Shown: positions 37,064-46,245, numbered from the stretch's first letter. The stretch: DNA of 64,000 nucleotides from Streptomyces sp. Je 1-369 (GCF_026810505.1 NZ_CP101750.1:6932515-6996514); one strand, 5' to 3'. Notes: generated by a model not told the origin, from the letters alone. Numbers and translations are program-made.

Positions 37064-38356
37064 CTACGGACGCAGCTTCGGCGCCTCGCAGCCGTGGGCC
37101 CGTGCCGAGCGCCGGGCGAACTCCTCCAGCGCCGTGCGTTCGTACGCCAGGTCGGCCGCCGACGGCTTCGCGCGGTGCTTGTCGTACGTAGGCGACCTGT
37201 CCTCGCGCCACGCCCCCTCGTCCCGGACCGTGAACAGCGCCGGGCCGCTCCCGTCCCGGCAGACCGCGCTCGCCCAGCGCCCGCCGCCCACCAGCCGTCC
37301 GGCCGCAGCGTCCCCGGGGCCGGGCTTCTCCGAGTACTCCCCGTGGCGTCGCTCGTAGTCGAGGCGTTCGGAGTCCGCGTACGGGCCGTAGGACGCGACG
37401 AGGTGGTAGCGGGGCGCCTCGTCCGACGACCGGGGGCCCGGCAGTTCCGGCCGCTCGCCCGCTACGACGCACACCTCGACGGGGCTGCCGGAGCTCGCGC
37501 TCTCCCAGGCCCGCGAGAGCTGCCCGCCCCGGCCGGGGACGCCTCGGCACGTCCCGGACGCGTCGGCGAGCCGCACGCTTTCGTCGGCGTTCACCGGGAG
37601 CGCGACCGTGCGCGGGGGCTCGCCCAGCCGGGCGTCGCAGCCCCACTTCCCGGACGCCTTCGCCGCCGTCCCCGTGGCAACCCGCGCGAAGGCGGCGCGG
37701 CGGCGCGGGTCGTCCAGCGTGACGTCCTCGTCCTTCGCGTCGACGGTGACGAGGAGACCGCCGCGGTCGCGGGCGCACTCCAGGAGCGTCACCACGGTGG
37801 CGCCGTGGCGGTCGGACCGGTCCGTGTCGCCCTCGGACTCGGCGGTCGTGAACAAGCCGCGCCAGCCACCGCCGAGCCCGGCGGGCGGAAGCTCGGCCGC
37901 GGGGCGCGGATACCGCCGGTCCCTGCCGCCCTCGCGTACGGAGGCGCGGTCCACTCCGAAGTCGGCGTCGCGCCGTCGCGGCACGCTCTGCACGGTGACC
38001 TGGACCTCGGCCTCGTTCGTGTTGTCGCCCGCGACGGGCACGCCGTCGCCGGTCACGGTGCAGGTGACCGTGCGGCCCTCGTCGCGGGCACGGTCCGAGT
38101 CCTCCGCGGCCAGCAGCACGTCCACCCGGCCGGGCCCCTTCTCGAACGGCCCGTCCCCGAGCACGTCCCGCACCTCGCGCGAGGGCAGTACGCCGTCGCA
38201 CGCCTCGTCCAGGACTTGCTGTGCGGCGCGGTGCTCGCGCGGGCCGCCCCACCAGTAGTAGCCCCCCGCGATCAGGGCCAGGGCGACGAGCGCCCCGCAG
38301 GACGACAGGACGGCGCGCCCCGTCCTCGTACGCCACGTCAGTCGCGCTCGCGCCAC
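37064..38356 (-). CDS. Membrane-anchored protein of unknown function, paralogue of its neighbour
   Basis: This 430-residue protein has a basic N terminus and one transmembrane helix (AVLSSCGALVALALIAGGYY), then a large extracytoplasmic region. It contains about seven scattered cysteines (in QVLDEACDG, TVTCTVTG, LLECARD, GKWGCDAR, VEVCVVAG, SAVCRDG and AHGCEAP). The order of cysteines and motifs matches the next gene, so the pair arose by duplication. I do not recognise a family or enzyme motif. The GTG at 38356 overlaps the upstream gene by 19 bases, so the two are probably co-expressed. A role at the cell surface is inference. Confidence 0.75.
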   Translation of the reverse strand: MARARLTWRTRTGRAVLSSCGALVALALIAGGYYWWGGPREHRAAQQVLDEACDGVLPSREVRDVLGDGPFEKGPGRVDVLLAAEDSDRARDEGRTVTCTVTGDGVPVAGDNTNEAEVQVTVQSVPRRRDADFGVDRASVREGGRDRRYPRPAAELPPAGLGGGWRGLFTTAESEGDTDRSDRHGATVVTLLECARDRGGLLVTVDAKDEDVTLDDPRRRAAFARVATGTAAKASGKWGCDARLGEPPRTVALPVNADESVRLADASGTCRGVPGRGGQLSRAWESASSGSPVEVCVVAGERPELPGPRSSDEAPRYHLVASYGPYADSERLDYERRHGEYSEKPGPGDAAAGRLVGGGRWASAVCRDGSGPALFTVRDEGAWREDRSPTYDKHRAKPSAADLAYERTALEEFARRSARAHGCEAPKLRP

Positions 38357-39600
38357 TCCGCCACCTCTCCCACGATCTTCGTCCCGCGGCAGTGCGAACG
38401 CTTGGGCCAGCCGTCGGGCGCCGACAGGTAGCGGTCGAGGACCGTGCGCACGTGCCGCGAGAGGCGCCGCTGGTCCTTCGGTTCGAGGACGACCTTCCCG
38501 TCCTCGACGCCGTAGTCGAAGTCGAACGCGGGAGTCACCGACACGCGGTGGTACGTCGGTCCCGCCACGCACTCGGAGCGGGCCCACAGGGCGAGTTGCG
38601 GGTCATCGCCCAACTGTTCGACCGTGAGGGGCTTGTCGTGCGCCGCCGGGGCCTTGGGGTCGGGCACCTGGAGTTCATCGGCGTAGTCCTCGTACGCGCC
38701 GGCCGCGAGCACGCCCGACCAGCTCTCCGCGCCCGCCGCCTTGACCGTGAGGTGGCTCGGGGAGCCCGCCGTGTCGTCCCACCGGCCGCCGCACGCGCCG
38801 ACCCGCCGGTTGTACACCTTGTCGTTCCCGTCGAAGGTCCAGCCGCCCGGGGTCGACCCGAGCCCCTTCGGGGAGAGCCAGGCGCAGAGCTCGGGCGCCT
38901 TCGCCGGGGCGGCGCCGGGCTCGGTGCGCAACGGCTCGCTGCCGCAGCCCTCCTTGCGCGCCACCCAGTTGCCGACCTTCGCGGCCGTCCGGGCGACGGC
39001 GAGCCGCTCGGCCTCCGGGACGCCGTTCACGTCCGCCCCCTCCGTGTCGGACGGCAGGTCCACCGACACGAGCAGGTCCCGCGCCGCGCGGCCCCGCCCG
39101 CGCAGTCCCTTCGGGCAGTCGAGGAGCAGCGCCGCCTCCGCCACCGCGCCGCCGAACCGTTCCGCGGTGCCCACACCGCCCGTCGCGCCCGGCGGCAGGG
39201 GCAGGCCGAAGTCGCCCGTCACGGAGGCGGGGGACGTGCGGTCGGGGACCGCCTCGGCCCGCACCCGTGCGCGTACGTCCGCTTCCGTGGCTCCGCCGCC
39301 GTCGCCCCAGGCCAGCGTGCAGTTCAGCAGGGCACGGCTCTCCTGCCCGGGCCGCAGCAGCGTCCCGTACGCGTCGAGGACGCCCCGCGTGTCGTCCGGC
39401 ACGGAGGCGTACATCTCCTCGCGGAGCAGGCCCGCGCAGCCGCGCGTCACCAGCTCGCGGTTGGCGTCGAGCCGGTCCTCCCGCTCCTCGGCCCGCGCCA
39501 CGGCGAACCAGGTCACCGACGACGCGGTCAGCAGCGTCGCCGCCAGCGCGGCCACCAGCCAGGTGCGCCGTCGGATACGCGGCGCGCCCTTCTCGGGCAT
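38338..39600 (-). CDS. Membrane-anchored protein of unknown function, paralogue of its neighbour
   Basis: This 420-residue protein starts with a basic stretch and one helix (TWLVAALAATLLTASSVTWF), then a soluble extracytoplasmic domain. Shared with the downstream gene are an early VTRGCAGLLREE segment, then NCTLAWGD, LLDCPKGL, KEGCGSEP, ELCAWLSP, a SGVLAAGAYEDYADEL segment and a last cysteine near the C terminus. The even spacing of cysteines suggests disulfides. GGGGAG precedes the ATG. No known domain was recognised. It heads a two-gene operon. Confidence 0.75.
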   Translation of the reverse strand: MPEKGAPRIRRRTWLVAALAATLLTASSVTWFAVARAEEREDRLDANRELVTRGCAGLLREEMYASVPDDTRGVLDAYGTLLRPGQESRALLNCTLAWGDGGGATEADVRARVRAEAVPDRTSPASVTGDFGLPLPPGATGGVGTAERFGGAVAEAALLLDCPKGLRGRGRAARDLLVSVDLPSDTEGADVNGVPEAERLAVARTAAKVGNWVARKEGCGSEPLRTEPGAAPAKAPELCAWLSPKGLGSTPGGWTFDGNDKVYNRRVGACGGRWDDTAGSPSHLTVKAAGAESWSGVLAAGAYEDYADELQVPDPKAPAAHDKPLTVEQLGDDPQLALWARSECVAGPTYHRVSVTPAFDFDYGVEDGKVVLEPKDQRRLSRHVRTVLDRYLSAPDGWPKRSHCRGTKIVGEVAEWRERD

Positions 39601-39658
39601 GGCGCTCCCCCTCCCCCGTACACGGCACCAAGATCGAGAGGGACGCTATCAACCGGCC

Positions 39659-39716
39659 GGGACACGCAGGGGGCGGGGACCCTCGCGGGCGGGACACGCG
39701 GGGGGCGGGGACCCTT
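39659..39716. repeat. Imperfect 32-bp direct repeat before the polysaccharide lyase gene
   Basis: GGGACACGCAGGGGGCGGGG with ACCCT (from 39659) recurs from 39691 as the same sequence with one A-to-G change. The two copies lie in the gap between the divergent membrane-anchored-protein operon and the lyase gene. They could be regulator sites or a local duplication. Confidence 0.6.
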
Positions 39717-39792
39717 GTCGCCGGTCGGACCGTCTGCTTGACTCCGCACGCCCCCGAACGCACGCCTGCACGCGCCACTGTTGGAGGCTGCC

Positions 39793-42345
39793 ATGGAGAT
39801 CACCCGTAGACGCGCGTTGTCCGTCCTGTCGGCCGCCGGCCTGATGGCGGTGATCCCCACGGGCCCGGCGACCGCCGCCGCGGCCGCGGCAGGGCGTGCC
39901 CGGCTCCTCGCCAATACCGTCGCGGTGTTCGCCGGAACCGCCGAGGCCAACGCACGCCCGGAGAACGCCGCGAAGCTCGCCGCCATGGAGAGGACCGCGC
40001 GGGCCGACCTGAAGGCGATGGACGACGCGCGGGAGGGCGAGCTCTTCGCCGGGCTCGTGCTCGGCACCGACGAGGCCAACCTCAACACCGCCTACCGCAA
40101 GCTGTACGAGATCGCCCTCGCCACCCGCACCCCGGGCCTCCCCGCCGACCTGTACGGCAGTACGCCTGTGCAGCACCGGGTGCTCGACGGCCTCGCCCGG
40201 CTGCACGAGCGCTACTACGGCGACCAGTCCAAGGGGTACTACGGCAACTGGTTCCACTGGGAGATCGGGATCTCCCAGCACGTCAGCAAGACCCTCGTCC
40301 TGCTCGCCGACGCCCTCCCCGCCCACCGCCCCGACCTGCTGCCCGCCTACGTCGCCTCCATGGACGCCTACCTGCGCAACGGCACCGGCGGCGACGTCGA
40401 CCTCGACTCGCGCTTCCACACCGGCGCCAACCTCGCCGACATCACCACCAACCGGATCCTCCAGGGCGCCCTCCTGGGCGAGGCGGGCGAGGCGCGGATC
40501 CGCAAGGCGCTCACCGACCAGCTCACGGTCTTCGCCACCATCGACCCGTACCACCTCAACCACCAGGTCACGGACGGGCATTACGCCGACGGCTCCTTCA
40601 TCCAGCACTCGTCCGTCGCCTACACCGGCTCGTACGGCAAGGGCCTGCTCACCCGCGTCGTACAGACCCTCAAGATCCTCGACGGCACGGGCTTCGCCCA
40701 CGGCGAGGAGCTCGTGCCGACCGTGTACGGGTGGGTGCGGAATGGTTTCGCCCCGCTGATATTCGAGGGCTGGATGATGGAGATCGTCAAGGGCCGCGCC
40801 GTCTCGCGCCCCGACTCCGGCTACACCGACGTGGCCGTGGTCGTCGAAGCCGTCGTCGACCTCTCCTCCCTCGCGTCCGGCGCCGTGGCCACCGCCCTGA
40901 AGAGCTACGTCAAACACGTCAGGGCCACCTCGCGCGCCCCCCTCGACCCGGCCCGCTTCGTGTCGCCCGTCAGCGTCGTGCGGTACGCCGACATCCTCGA
41001 CGACGCCTCCGTGCCACCCGCCGACCTCAACCCCGCCGCGCGGAGCGTCGCGTTCAACGCCATGGACAAGACGGTGCACCGCAGGCCGGGCTACGCCTTC
41101 GCGCTCGCGCGGAGCTCCGAGCGCATCAGCAAGTACGAGTACATGAGCGGCGAGAACCTCATGCCGTGGTTCCAGGGCGACGGCGCGTACTACCTCTACC
41201 TGTCGGGACAGGACCAGAGCCGGGCGTACGGGGTCGACTACTTCACGACGGTCCCGCCGTACGGCCTCGCGGGCGTCACCGCACCGGTCGAACAGCGGCG
41301 CACCGTACCGGAGTCGTACGGCAAGCCGTACTACGACAACCCCGGCCACCCCCTCCGCTTCACGTCGTCCTCCGAGTCGCAGAACAAGTACGTCTACTTC
41401 CCGCGCGGCACCAACCGCTTCTCGGGCGGCGCCGTCCTGGGGCAGTACGGCGCGGCGGGGATGGTGCAGTCCGGCGACGTGGCGTACCGCGACCGTGCGC
41501 TGCTGCCCGACGACTTCGTGGTGTACCGGGCGCCGACGGCCACCAAGTCGTGGTTCCTGCTCGACGACGAGATCGTGGTGCTGGCAGCCGACGTCGGCGA
41601 CGCGGCCGGGCGCGCCGTCACCACGACCGTCGACGCCCGCACCGCCGCAGCCGACGACCGGATCTCCCTCACCGGTGTGCTCCGCGACGGCCGCCCCTGG
41701 ACCGGCCCCGGCACCGCCGACCTGCACTGGCTGCGCTACGCCAACACCACGGAGGGCACCGCCGTCGGCTATGTCTTCCTCGACACGCCGAAGGTGCGCG
41801 TCACCCTGGACGAGGTCACCCGCAGCCGCCGCGTCGTCCGCACCGCCAACCCCGACACTCAGGTGACCCGTTCGGTCCTCGGCGTCACCGTCGACGGGAC
41901 GGCGGGCGCCCGGCCCGCCCGCCTCGCCTACGCGCTGGTGCCGAACGCCGGCGAGGCCCGCCTGCGCGCCCACCGCCACGGGCCGCTCAAGGTCCTCGCC
42001 AACACCCGCCACCTGCAAGCCGTCACGCACGCGGGGCTCGGCCTGACGTCCGCCAACGCCTTCACCGAAGGGCGGCACGAGACCGGTGGCCTGCGCCTGC
42101 ACGGCCCGGCCTCGGTCCTCGTCCAGCGCGGGGACCGCCGTCGCCGCGCCGTCCGCGTCGCGGTGTCCGACCCGACGATGGACCGGGACACCGTGACGCT
42201 CCTGCTCCGCGGCCGACCCCTGCGAAGGACCGGCGGGGACCCGGAGGTGCGGGTGAGCAGGGCGCCCGGTGGCACCCGCATCGAGGTCGACACGTACCAC
42301 GCGTACGGCAGGAGCTTCACGGTCACGTTGACGCCGAGCGAGTGA
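39793..42345 (+). CDS. Secreted polysaccharide lyase family 8 (hyaluronate/chondroitin/xanthan lyase type)
   Basis: This 850-residue enzyme begins with a twin-arginine signal peptide (EITRRRALSVLSAAGLMAVI). The alpha/alpha-toroid domain has the PL8 landmarks GNWFHWEIGISQHVSKTLVL (Asn), TGANLADITTNRILQGALLG, and ADGSFIQHSSVAYTGSYGKG with the catalytic His272 and Tyr281. The C-terminal half is the beta-sandwich region, with NLMPWFQGDGAYYLYLSGQD and SWFLLDDEIVVLAADVG. It cleaves an acidic polysaccharide by beta-elimination outside the cell. Which polymer is not decidable by eye. The ATG at 39793 has GGAGG five bases upstream. No substrate-uptake genes adjoin it. Confidence 0.92.
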   Translation: MEITRRRALSVLSAAGLMAVIPTGPATAAAAAAGRARLLANTVAVFAGTAEANARPENAAKLAAMERTARADLKAMDDAREGELFAGLVLGTDEANLNTAYRKLYEIALATRTPGLPADLYGSTPVQHRVLDGLARLHERYYGDQSKGYYGNWFHWEIGISQHVSKTLVLLADALPAHRPDLLPAYVASMDAYLRNGTGGDVDLDSRFHTGANLADITTNRILQGALLGEAGEARIRKALTDQLTVFATIDPYHLNHQVTDGHYADGSFIQHSSVAYTGSYGKGLLTRVVQTLKILDGTGFAHGEELVPTVYGWVRNGFAPLIFEGWMMEIVKGRAVSRPDSGYTDVAVVVEAVVDLSSLASGAVATALKSYVKHVRATSRAPLDPARFVSPVSVVRYADILDDASVPPADLNPAARSVAFNAMDKTVHRRPGYAFALARSSERISKYEYMSGENLMPWFQGDGAYYLYLSGQDQSRAYGVDYFTTVPPYGLAGVTAPVEQRRTVPESYGKPYYDNPGHPLRFTSSSESQNKYVYFPRGTNRFSGGAVLGQYGAAGMVQSGDVAYRDRALLPDDFVVYRAPTATKSWFLLDDEIVVLAADVGDAAGRAVTTTVDARTAAADDRISLTGVLRDGRPWTGPGTADLHWLRYANTTEGTAVGYVFLDTPKVRVTLDEVTRSRRVVRTANPDTQVTRSVLGVTVDGTAGARPARLAYALVPNAGEARLRAHRHGPLKVLANTRHLQAVTHAGLGLTSANAFTEGRHETGGLRLHGPASVLVQRGDRRRRAVRVAVSDPTMDRDTVTLLLRGRPLRRTGGDPEVRVSRAPGGTRIEVDTYHAYGRSFTVTLTPSE

Positions 42346-42378
42346 ACCCCCTCACGCAGTGGAGCAACCGAATGATCA

Positions 42379-42573
42379 TCAGCTCTGTTCCACGCTGATC
42401 GCCTGCACCGGGCACGCCCGCGCGGCCTCCCGCACCAGGGGGTCGCCGCCGCCGTCCGAACGGCCGGGCAGCACTTCGCTGAGGCCGTCGTCGTCCTGGG
42501 TGAAGACGCCCGGCGCGGTGAGCGCGCACATCCCCGCGCCCACGCACCTGTCCTTCTCGACATGGATCGCCAT
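42379..42573 (-). CDS. [3Fe-4S]-type ferredoxin, partner of the P450
   Basis: This 64-residue ferredoxin has ligands Cys10 and Cys16 in DRCVGAGMCALTAPGVF and Cys54 in ARACPVQAISVE. The residue where a fourth ligand would be is not Cys, so the cluster should be [3Fe-4S]. It lies 26 bases downstream of the P450 gene and would pass electrons to it. This is the same arrangement as suaC-suaB in Streptomyces griseolus. Confidence 0.92.
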   Translation of the reverse strand: MAIHVEKDRCVGAGMCALTAPGVFTQDDDGLSEVLPGRSDGGGDPLVREAARACPVQAISVEQS

Positions 42574-42599
42574 GTGTTCCACTCGCGCTTCTCCGCTCC

Positions 42600-43817
42600 T
42601 CACCAGGTGACGGGGAGTTCGAGCATCCCCTGGATCGTGTCGCCCGGCTTGAACGGGATGTCCTGCGGGGGCGCCGCGAGCCGCAGCCCCGGCAGGCGCT
42701 CGAAGAGGGTGCCGAGCGCGATCTCCAGCTCGGCGCGTGCCAGGTTCTGGCCCAGGCACTGGTGGATGCCGAAGCCGAAGGCCAGGTGGTGACGGTCCTG
42801 GCGGTGCCAGTCCAGGTCCTCGGGGCCTTCGAAGACCGTGCCGTCGCGGTTGATGAGGGACGTGGCGAAGACGACGCCGTCGTCGACGCGGATGGTGCCC
42901 GCCGGGGTGTCGATCTCCTCCGTCGCCACCCGCAGCAGCCCGTCCGCGATGGACAGGAAGCGCAGCAGCTCCTCGACGGCGCCCGGCAGCAGCGGCGGGT
43001 CCGCGCGCAGCCCCGCCCGCAGTTCGGCCAGCCGGCCGGGGTGCTGGAGGAGCGTGAACGTACCGAGCGAGATCATGTTCGCGGTGGTCTCGTGCCCGGC
43101 GATCAGCAGGATGCTGGCCAGCCTGACGAGCTCCTCCGGGTCCACCGCGCCCGACGCGAGCTGCTCCGCGATCAGCTCGTCGAGCAGGCCGTCGCCCGGC
43201 TCCTTGCGCTTCTTGTCGATCAGCTCGTAGAAATAGGCGTCCATCGAGTCCCGCGCCGCCTGCGTGTCCGCGGCGGTGGGGCCGCGCAGCAGCCGCCTCG
43301 ACTGCTCCTCGAAGAACTCGTGGTCGCCGTAGGGCACGCCCAGCAGGGCACAGATCACCATCGAGGGCACGGGCAGCGCGAAGGCGCTCACCAGCTCGGC
43401 GGGCGGCCCCTGCTCGGCCATGGCGTCCAGGAGCAGGTCGACCGTCGCCTGGATCTGCGGGCGCAGGGCCGCGATGCGCTTGACGGAGAAGCTGGGGATC
43501 AGCATGCGGCGCTGTGCTTTGTGCTCCGGGTCGTCGACGCCGAGCAGGGCGATGCGGCGGTCACGGAGCCGGGCGAACCGTTCGGTGGGGACGGGGAAGG
43601 CCTCGTTCTCGCGGTCGGCGGAGAGGCGCGGGTCGACGAGCAGCTCACGCGCCGCCGCCCGCCCGGTGACCAGCCACACGGAGCGGCCGTCGAACAGTCT
43701 GACGCGGGAGAAGGGCGGGTCCTCGCGCAGCGGTGCGTACGCGGTGGGCGGGTGGTACGGACACGTGCGGTCCTGCGGGAAGGCGATGGAATCGGTGGGG
43801 TTCGTTGTCTCCGTCAT
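42600..43817 (-). CDS. Cytochrome P450, CYP105-like
   Basis: This 405-residue monooxygenase has the heme-binding loop FGFGIHQCLGQNLARAELEI, the ExxR region VEELLRFLSIADGLLRVATE (a non-standard K-helix, EELLRF), and the oxygen-binding helix ILLIAGHETTANMISLGTFT. The N-terminal part (CPYHPPTAYAPLREDPPFSR and VRLFDGRSVWLVTGRAAARE) is typical of CYP105, the Streptomyces family that oxidises herbicides, drugs and antibiotics. It is soluble and takes electrons from the downstream ferredoxin. The substrate is unknown. Whether this enzyme is inducible is unclear, as no regulator gene adjoins it. Confidence 0.93.
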   Translation of the reverse strand: MTETTNPTDSIAFPQDRTCPYHPPTAYAPLREDPPFSRVRLFDGRSVWLVTGRAAARELLVDPRLSADRENEAFPVPTERFARLRDRRIALLGVDDPEHKAQRRMLIPSFSVKRIAALRPQIQATVDLLLDAMAEQGPPAELVSAFALPVPSMVICALLGVPYGDHEFFEEQSRRLLRGPTAADTQAARDSMDAYFYELIDKKRKEPGDGLLDELIAEQLASGAVDPEELVRLASILLIAGHETTANMISLGTFTLLQHPGRLAELRAGLRADPPLLPGAVEELLRFLSIADGLLRVATEEIDTPAGTIRVDDGVVFATSLINRDGTVFEGPEDLDWHRQDRHHLAFGFGIHQCLGQNLARAELEIALGTLFERLPGLRLAAPPQDIPFKPGDTIQGMLELPVTW

Positions 43818-43826
43818 GGAAGTACC

Positions 43827-43949
43827 TCACAAGCGCAGTTCGTCCCTGATCCACTCCCATTGGATGGCTGAGGCAACTAATTCGTCCACGACAAGACCGG
43901 CCAGATCGCCGGGGTCGGGGAGTTGTCCGGAACAGCACCCTCCGCTCAA
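43827..43949 (-). CDS. Possible small ORF upstream of the P450 gene
   Basis: A minus-strand frame ending at 43827, nine bases before the P450 start, has protein-like composition in its last 31 residues (LPDPGDLAGLVVDELVASAI then QWEWIRDELRL). No ATG or GTG start is available. The only in-frame option is TTG at 43949, which gives 40 residues, beginning SGGCCSGQ. It could be a real small gene coupled to the P450, or the 3' remnant of a lost gene. The rest of this 338-base gap (43818-44155) shows no other feature. Confidence 0.3.
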   Translation of the reverse strand: MSGGCCSGQLPDPGDLAGLVVDELVASAIQWEWIRDELRL

Positions 43950-44155
43950 CCTGCCTGCGTCTGTGGATGCGTGGCGGCTCGGCGGCGGCTTCGCGGTGCT
44001 CGGCGGCGGCCGCACGAGTGCGCGGCGCGGTGCGGCGGGTCGACGGTCACCCCGCGGGTGCCCTCGGGTGGCCGCTGAAGGAAGAATTCCGGCCGAGTAC
44101 GCGTACCGCCGTGCGAGGATCCGGAGCGACCGCGCGGCCACTGTGGAGGACGAGG

Positions 44156-44720
44156 ATGTTCGCGATACCCCTGGGAGACGGCGCCGAACTGCGCCCGCTG
44201 GAACCGTGGCAGGCCGAGGAGTTCCTCGCGCACATGGACCGCGGCCGCGACTACATCGGACGCTACGTCGGACTCCCCGACATCACCGCCGACCTGCCCT
44301 CCGCGCGCCTGGCTCCAGGTCTTCGCCGACAAGGCCGCCGCGGACACCGGCCGGCTGTACGGCATCCGGCTCGAAGGACGACTCGTCGGCGGCGTTCTCC
44401 TGCGGGCCTTCGACGCGGCGTCGGGCACGTGCGAGGCGGGCTGCTGGCTGGAACCGGACGCCTCCGGTCAGGGTCTGGTGACACGTGCGGTACGCGTCGT
44501 CGTCGACTGGGCGATCGAGGTGCGCGGCATGCACCGCGTGGAGTGGCGGGTGGCCCCGGAGAACACGCCGAGCATCAACGTCGCCAAGCGCCTCGGCATG
44601 AGCCGCGAAGGCCGCCTGCGCGAGGACGACCCCTACCGGGGCGTACGGCAGGACACCGAGATCTGGTCGGTGCCGGCGTCGGAGTGGCGCGGTGTTCAGC
44701 CGCGGCCCATGTCGGCGTAG
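44156..44720 (+). pseudogene. GNAT-family N-acetyltransferase with frameshift
   Basis: The gene starts at ATG 44156 after GGAGG and reads MFAIPLGDGAELRPLEPWQA as far as ITADLPSAR. The next frame then supplies the rest, AWLQVFADKAAADTGRLYGI, LVGGVLLRAFD, GQGLVTRAVRVVVDWAIEVR and VAPENTPSINVAKRLGMSR. Together they form a complete RimJ/L-like acetyltransferase of about 188 residues. The break lies in the GC dinucleotide run at 44302-44309 and is consistent with loss of two bases. Either the gene is inactivated or there is a sequencing error. Its last 25 bases overlap the convergent membrane-protein gene. Confidence 0.75.
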
Positions 44721-45241
44721 AGCGCTATCTGGATGCCGAGACCGACGAGCGCGGCGCTCTCGACGACGGAGAGCGTGAGCAGCGGCCACGTCAGATGGCC
44801 GTGGATCCAGAAGACGGTCAGGGCGGCCGCGGGGCTGACGCAGAAGGCCAACAGGTCCACGGCGAGCTGGAGTCTTTTGCGGGTGCCGCGCCGCTGGTCC
44901 CGACGGTGCGCCGCCTCCCAGCCGAACACGCCGGCACCCTCCACCACGGCGGCGAGGCCGGGGGTCAGCTCGGTCCGGATGTACTGCCCGATGGCGGAGA
45001 TCTTCTCGTCGTTGACCAGGTAGGTCCAGCCGAGCAGGACGGAGAGGGGCGGCAGGAGCAGGAGCAGTGCCGTACGGCCGGTGGCCGGGATCGTCGCGGC
45101 GATCACCGCGGCGGTGGCGGCGAGCATGGCGTAGATGAGGTTGTCCCGGAGGGTGATGCGGCTCTTCTGCTCGGCCTTCAGCTGCTCGTACTCCACGAGC
45201 AGCACGCGCCCCAGCGTCACTTCTTCCGGCTCTTCCGTCAT
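44696..45241 (-). CDS. Small multi-pass membrane protein, third gene of the candidate conflict operon
   Basis: This 181-residue protein has an N-terminal amphipathic stretch (LGRVLLVEYEQLKAEQKSRI) followed by two hydrophobic helices near residues 34-52 and 57-75. A charged loop (EAAHRRDQRRGTRKR) and two more helices near 125-172 follow. No known domain was recognised. It is separated by 16 bases from the nucleosidase gene and probably co-translated with it. The layout, with two pairs of helices around a basic loop, resembles small membrane effectors of bacterial immune operons, but that is inference. The ATG at 45241 has GGGAGGG directly upstream. Confidence 0.75.
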   Translation of the reverse strand: MTEEPEEVTLGRVLLVEYEQLKAEQKSRITLRDNLIYAMLAATAAVIAATIPATGRTALLLLLPPLSVLLGWTYLVNDEKISAIGQYIRTELTPGLAAVVEGAGVFGWEAAHRRDQRRGTRKRLQLAVDLLAFCVSPAAALTVFWIHGHLTWPLLTLSVVESAALVGLGIQIALYADMGRG

Positions 45242-45257
45242 CCCTCCCCCCCGTGCT

Positions 45258-46229
45258 TTACGTGAGGTGGGGGAGCAGGGAGACGAACACGACCGCGGCG
45301 TTCCTGGCGGCGATCTCGTGATGGCTGTCGTCCTTGTACGAGTCCGCCGCGTCGGAGATCCCGCGGACGACGAGCCACGCCTGCGCGGCGCCGGAACCGC
45401 CGAGGGACGCGTGGACGGCCGTCGCGAGGCCCGCGCCCTCCGTCTCCACGGCGAGGATCTTCTCGTTGTACTCGCGCAGATAGCGTCGCTCGTCGGCCCG
45501 TACGTCCGCGAGGACGGCCTCCCCGGACCCGATCGGACCGCGCAGCGCACGGTGGCCGGGGGAGTGGGGCAGCGGCCAGGGCTCGCCGTGGGCCGTGAAG
45601 AAACCGTTGACGGCGTGCTGGACGCCCGCCGTCACGGTGTGGCCGCGGCCCCTGCGCAGCACGCCGTCCTGGGTCACCTTGCGCGGCTCGTAGTGGATGA
45701 CCTCCTGCGCGACGACGACATCGCCCAGGCGCGCGTCCGGGTGGATGGAACCGGCGATGCCCACGAGGGCGGTCAGGCGTGGGGCGTACTCCCTGCGCAG
45801 CTCGTCGACCGTGCTGCCGGCGGAGTGCTGGCCGGGGAGCAGGGACTGGGTGACCGCTACGCGCACTGTCGGCCCGGGGTGCTCGCGGGTGAACTCGTGG
45901 AAGACGGTGCCCTGTCGGGTGCGGGCCTCGGCGTGAGAGCCCCACTTCGAGAGCTCGTCGAGTACGGCGCGGGTCTCCACGCTGAGCACGGTGACGATGC
46001 CCACGTCCCAGGCGGGTGCGGCTTGCGAGGTGTCCTGCGGGGTGGCGGTCGCGGGGGTGGGCGCAGGTGCGGGCGAGGCTGTGACGCCGTGCTGCGTCAC
46101 TCTCGTGCCCTTGCCCATGGCGACCGCGCCGTTGACGGTGACGTTCCCGCTGCCGCTGTTCTCGATCCCGTAATTGCTCATGCTCGGACTCGTGCTCGTG
46201 CCCGTGCTCCTGCCCGTTTTGTTGCTCAT
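45258..46229 (-). CDS. MTA/SAH-nucleosidase-like (PNP/UDP phosphorylase superfamily) protein with N-terminal homotypic motif
   Basis: This 323-residue protein has a flexible N terminus, then a nucleosidase domain from about residue 74. The catalytic residues of MTA/SAH nucleosidase are present by alignment from memory: Glu85 (in VLSVETRAV), Glu264 (in AVETEGAGL) and Asp293 (in RGISDAAD), plus ALVGIAGSIHPDARLGDVVV. It should hydrolyse an N-glycosidic bond in a nucleoside. Residues 21-46 contain a short motif (GIENSGSGNV, then AVAMGKGTRV) that is repeated at the C terminus of the upstream membrane protein. This is unlike housekeeping nucleosidases. The start at 46229 has GGGGGG six bases upstream. 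A Ser/Thr repeat follows it. The neighbours suggest signalling or immunity, not methionine salvage. Confidence 0.85.
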   Translation of the reverse strand: MSNKTGRSTGTSTSPSMSNYGIENSGSGNVTVNGAVAMGKGTRVTQHGVTASPAPAPTPATATPQDTSQAAPAWDVGIVTVLSVETRAVLDELSKWGSHAEARTRQGTVFHEFTREHPGPTVRVAVTQSLLPGQHSAGSTVDELRREYAPRLTALVGIAGSIHPDARLGDVVVAQEVIHYEPRKVTQDGVLRRGRGHTVTAGVQHAVNGFFTAHGEPWPLPHSPGHRALRGPIGSGEAVLADVRADERRYLREYNEKILAVETEGAGLATAVHASLGGSGAAQAWLVVRGISDAADSYKDDSHHEIAARNAAVVFVSLLPHLT

Positions 46230-46245
46230 CGGGAACCCCCCGGTG

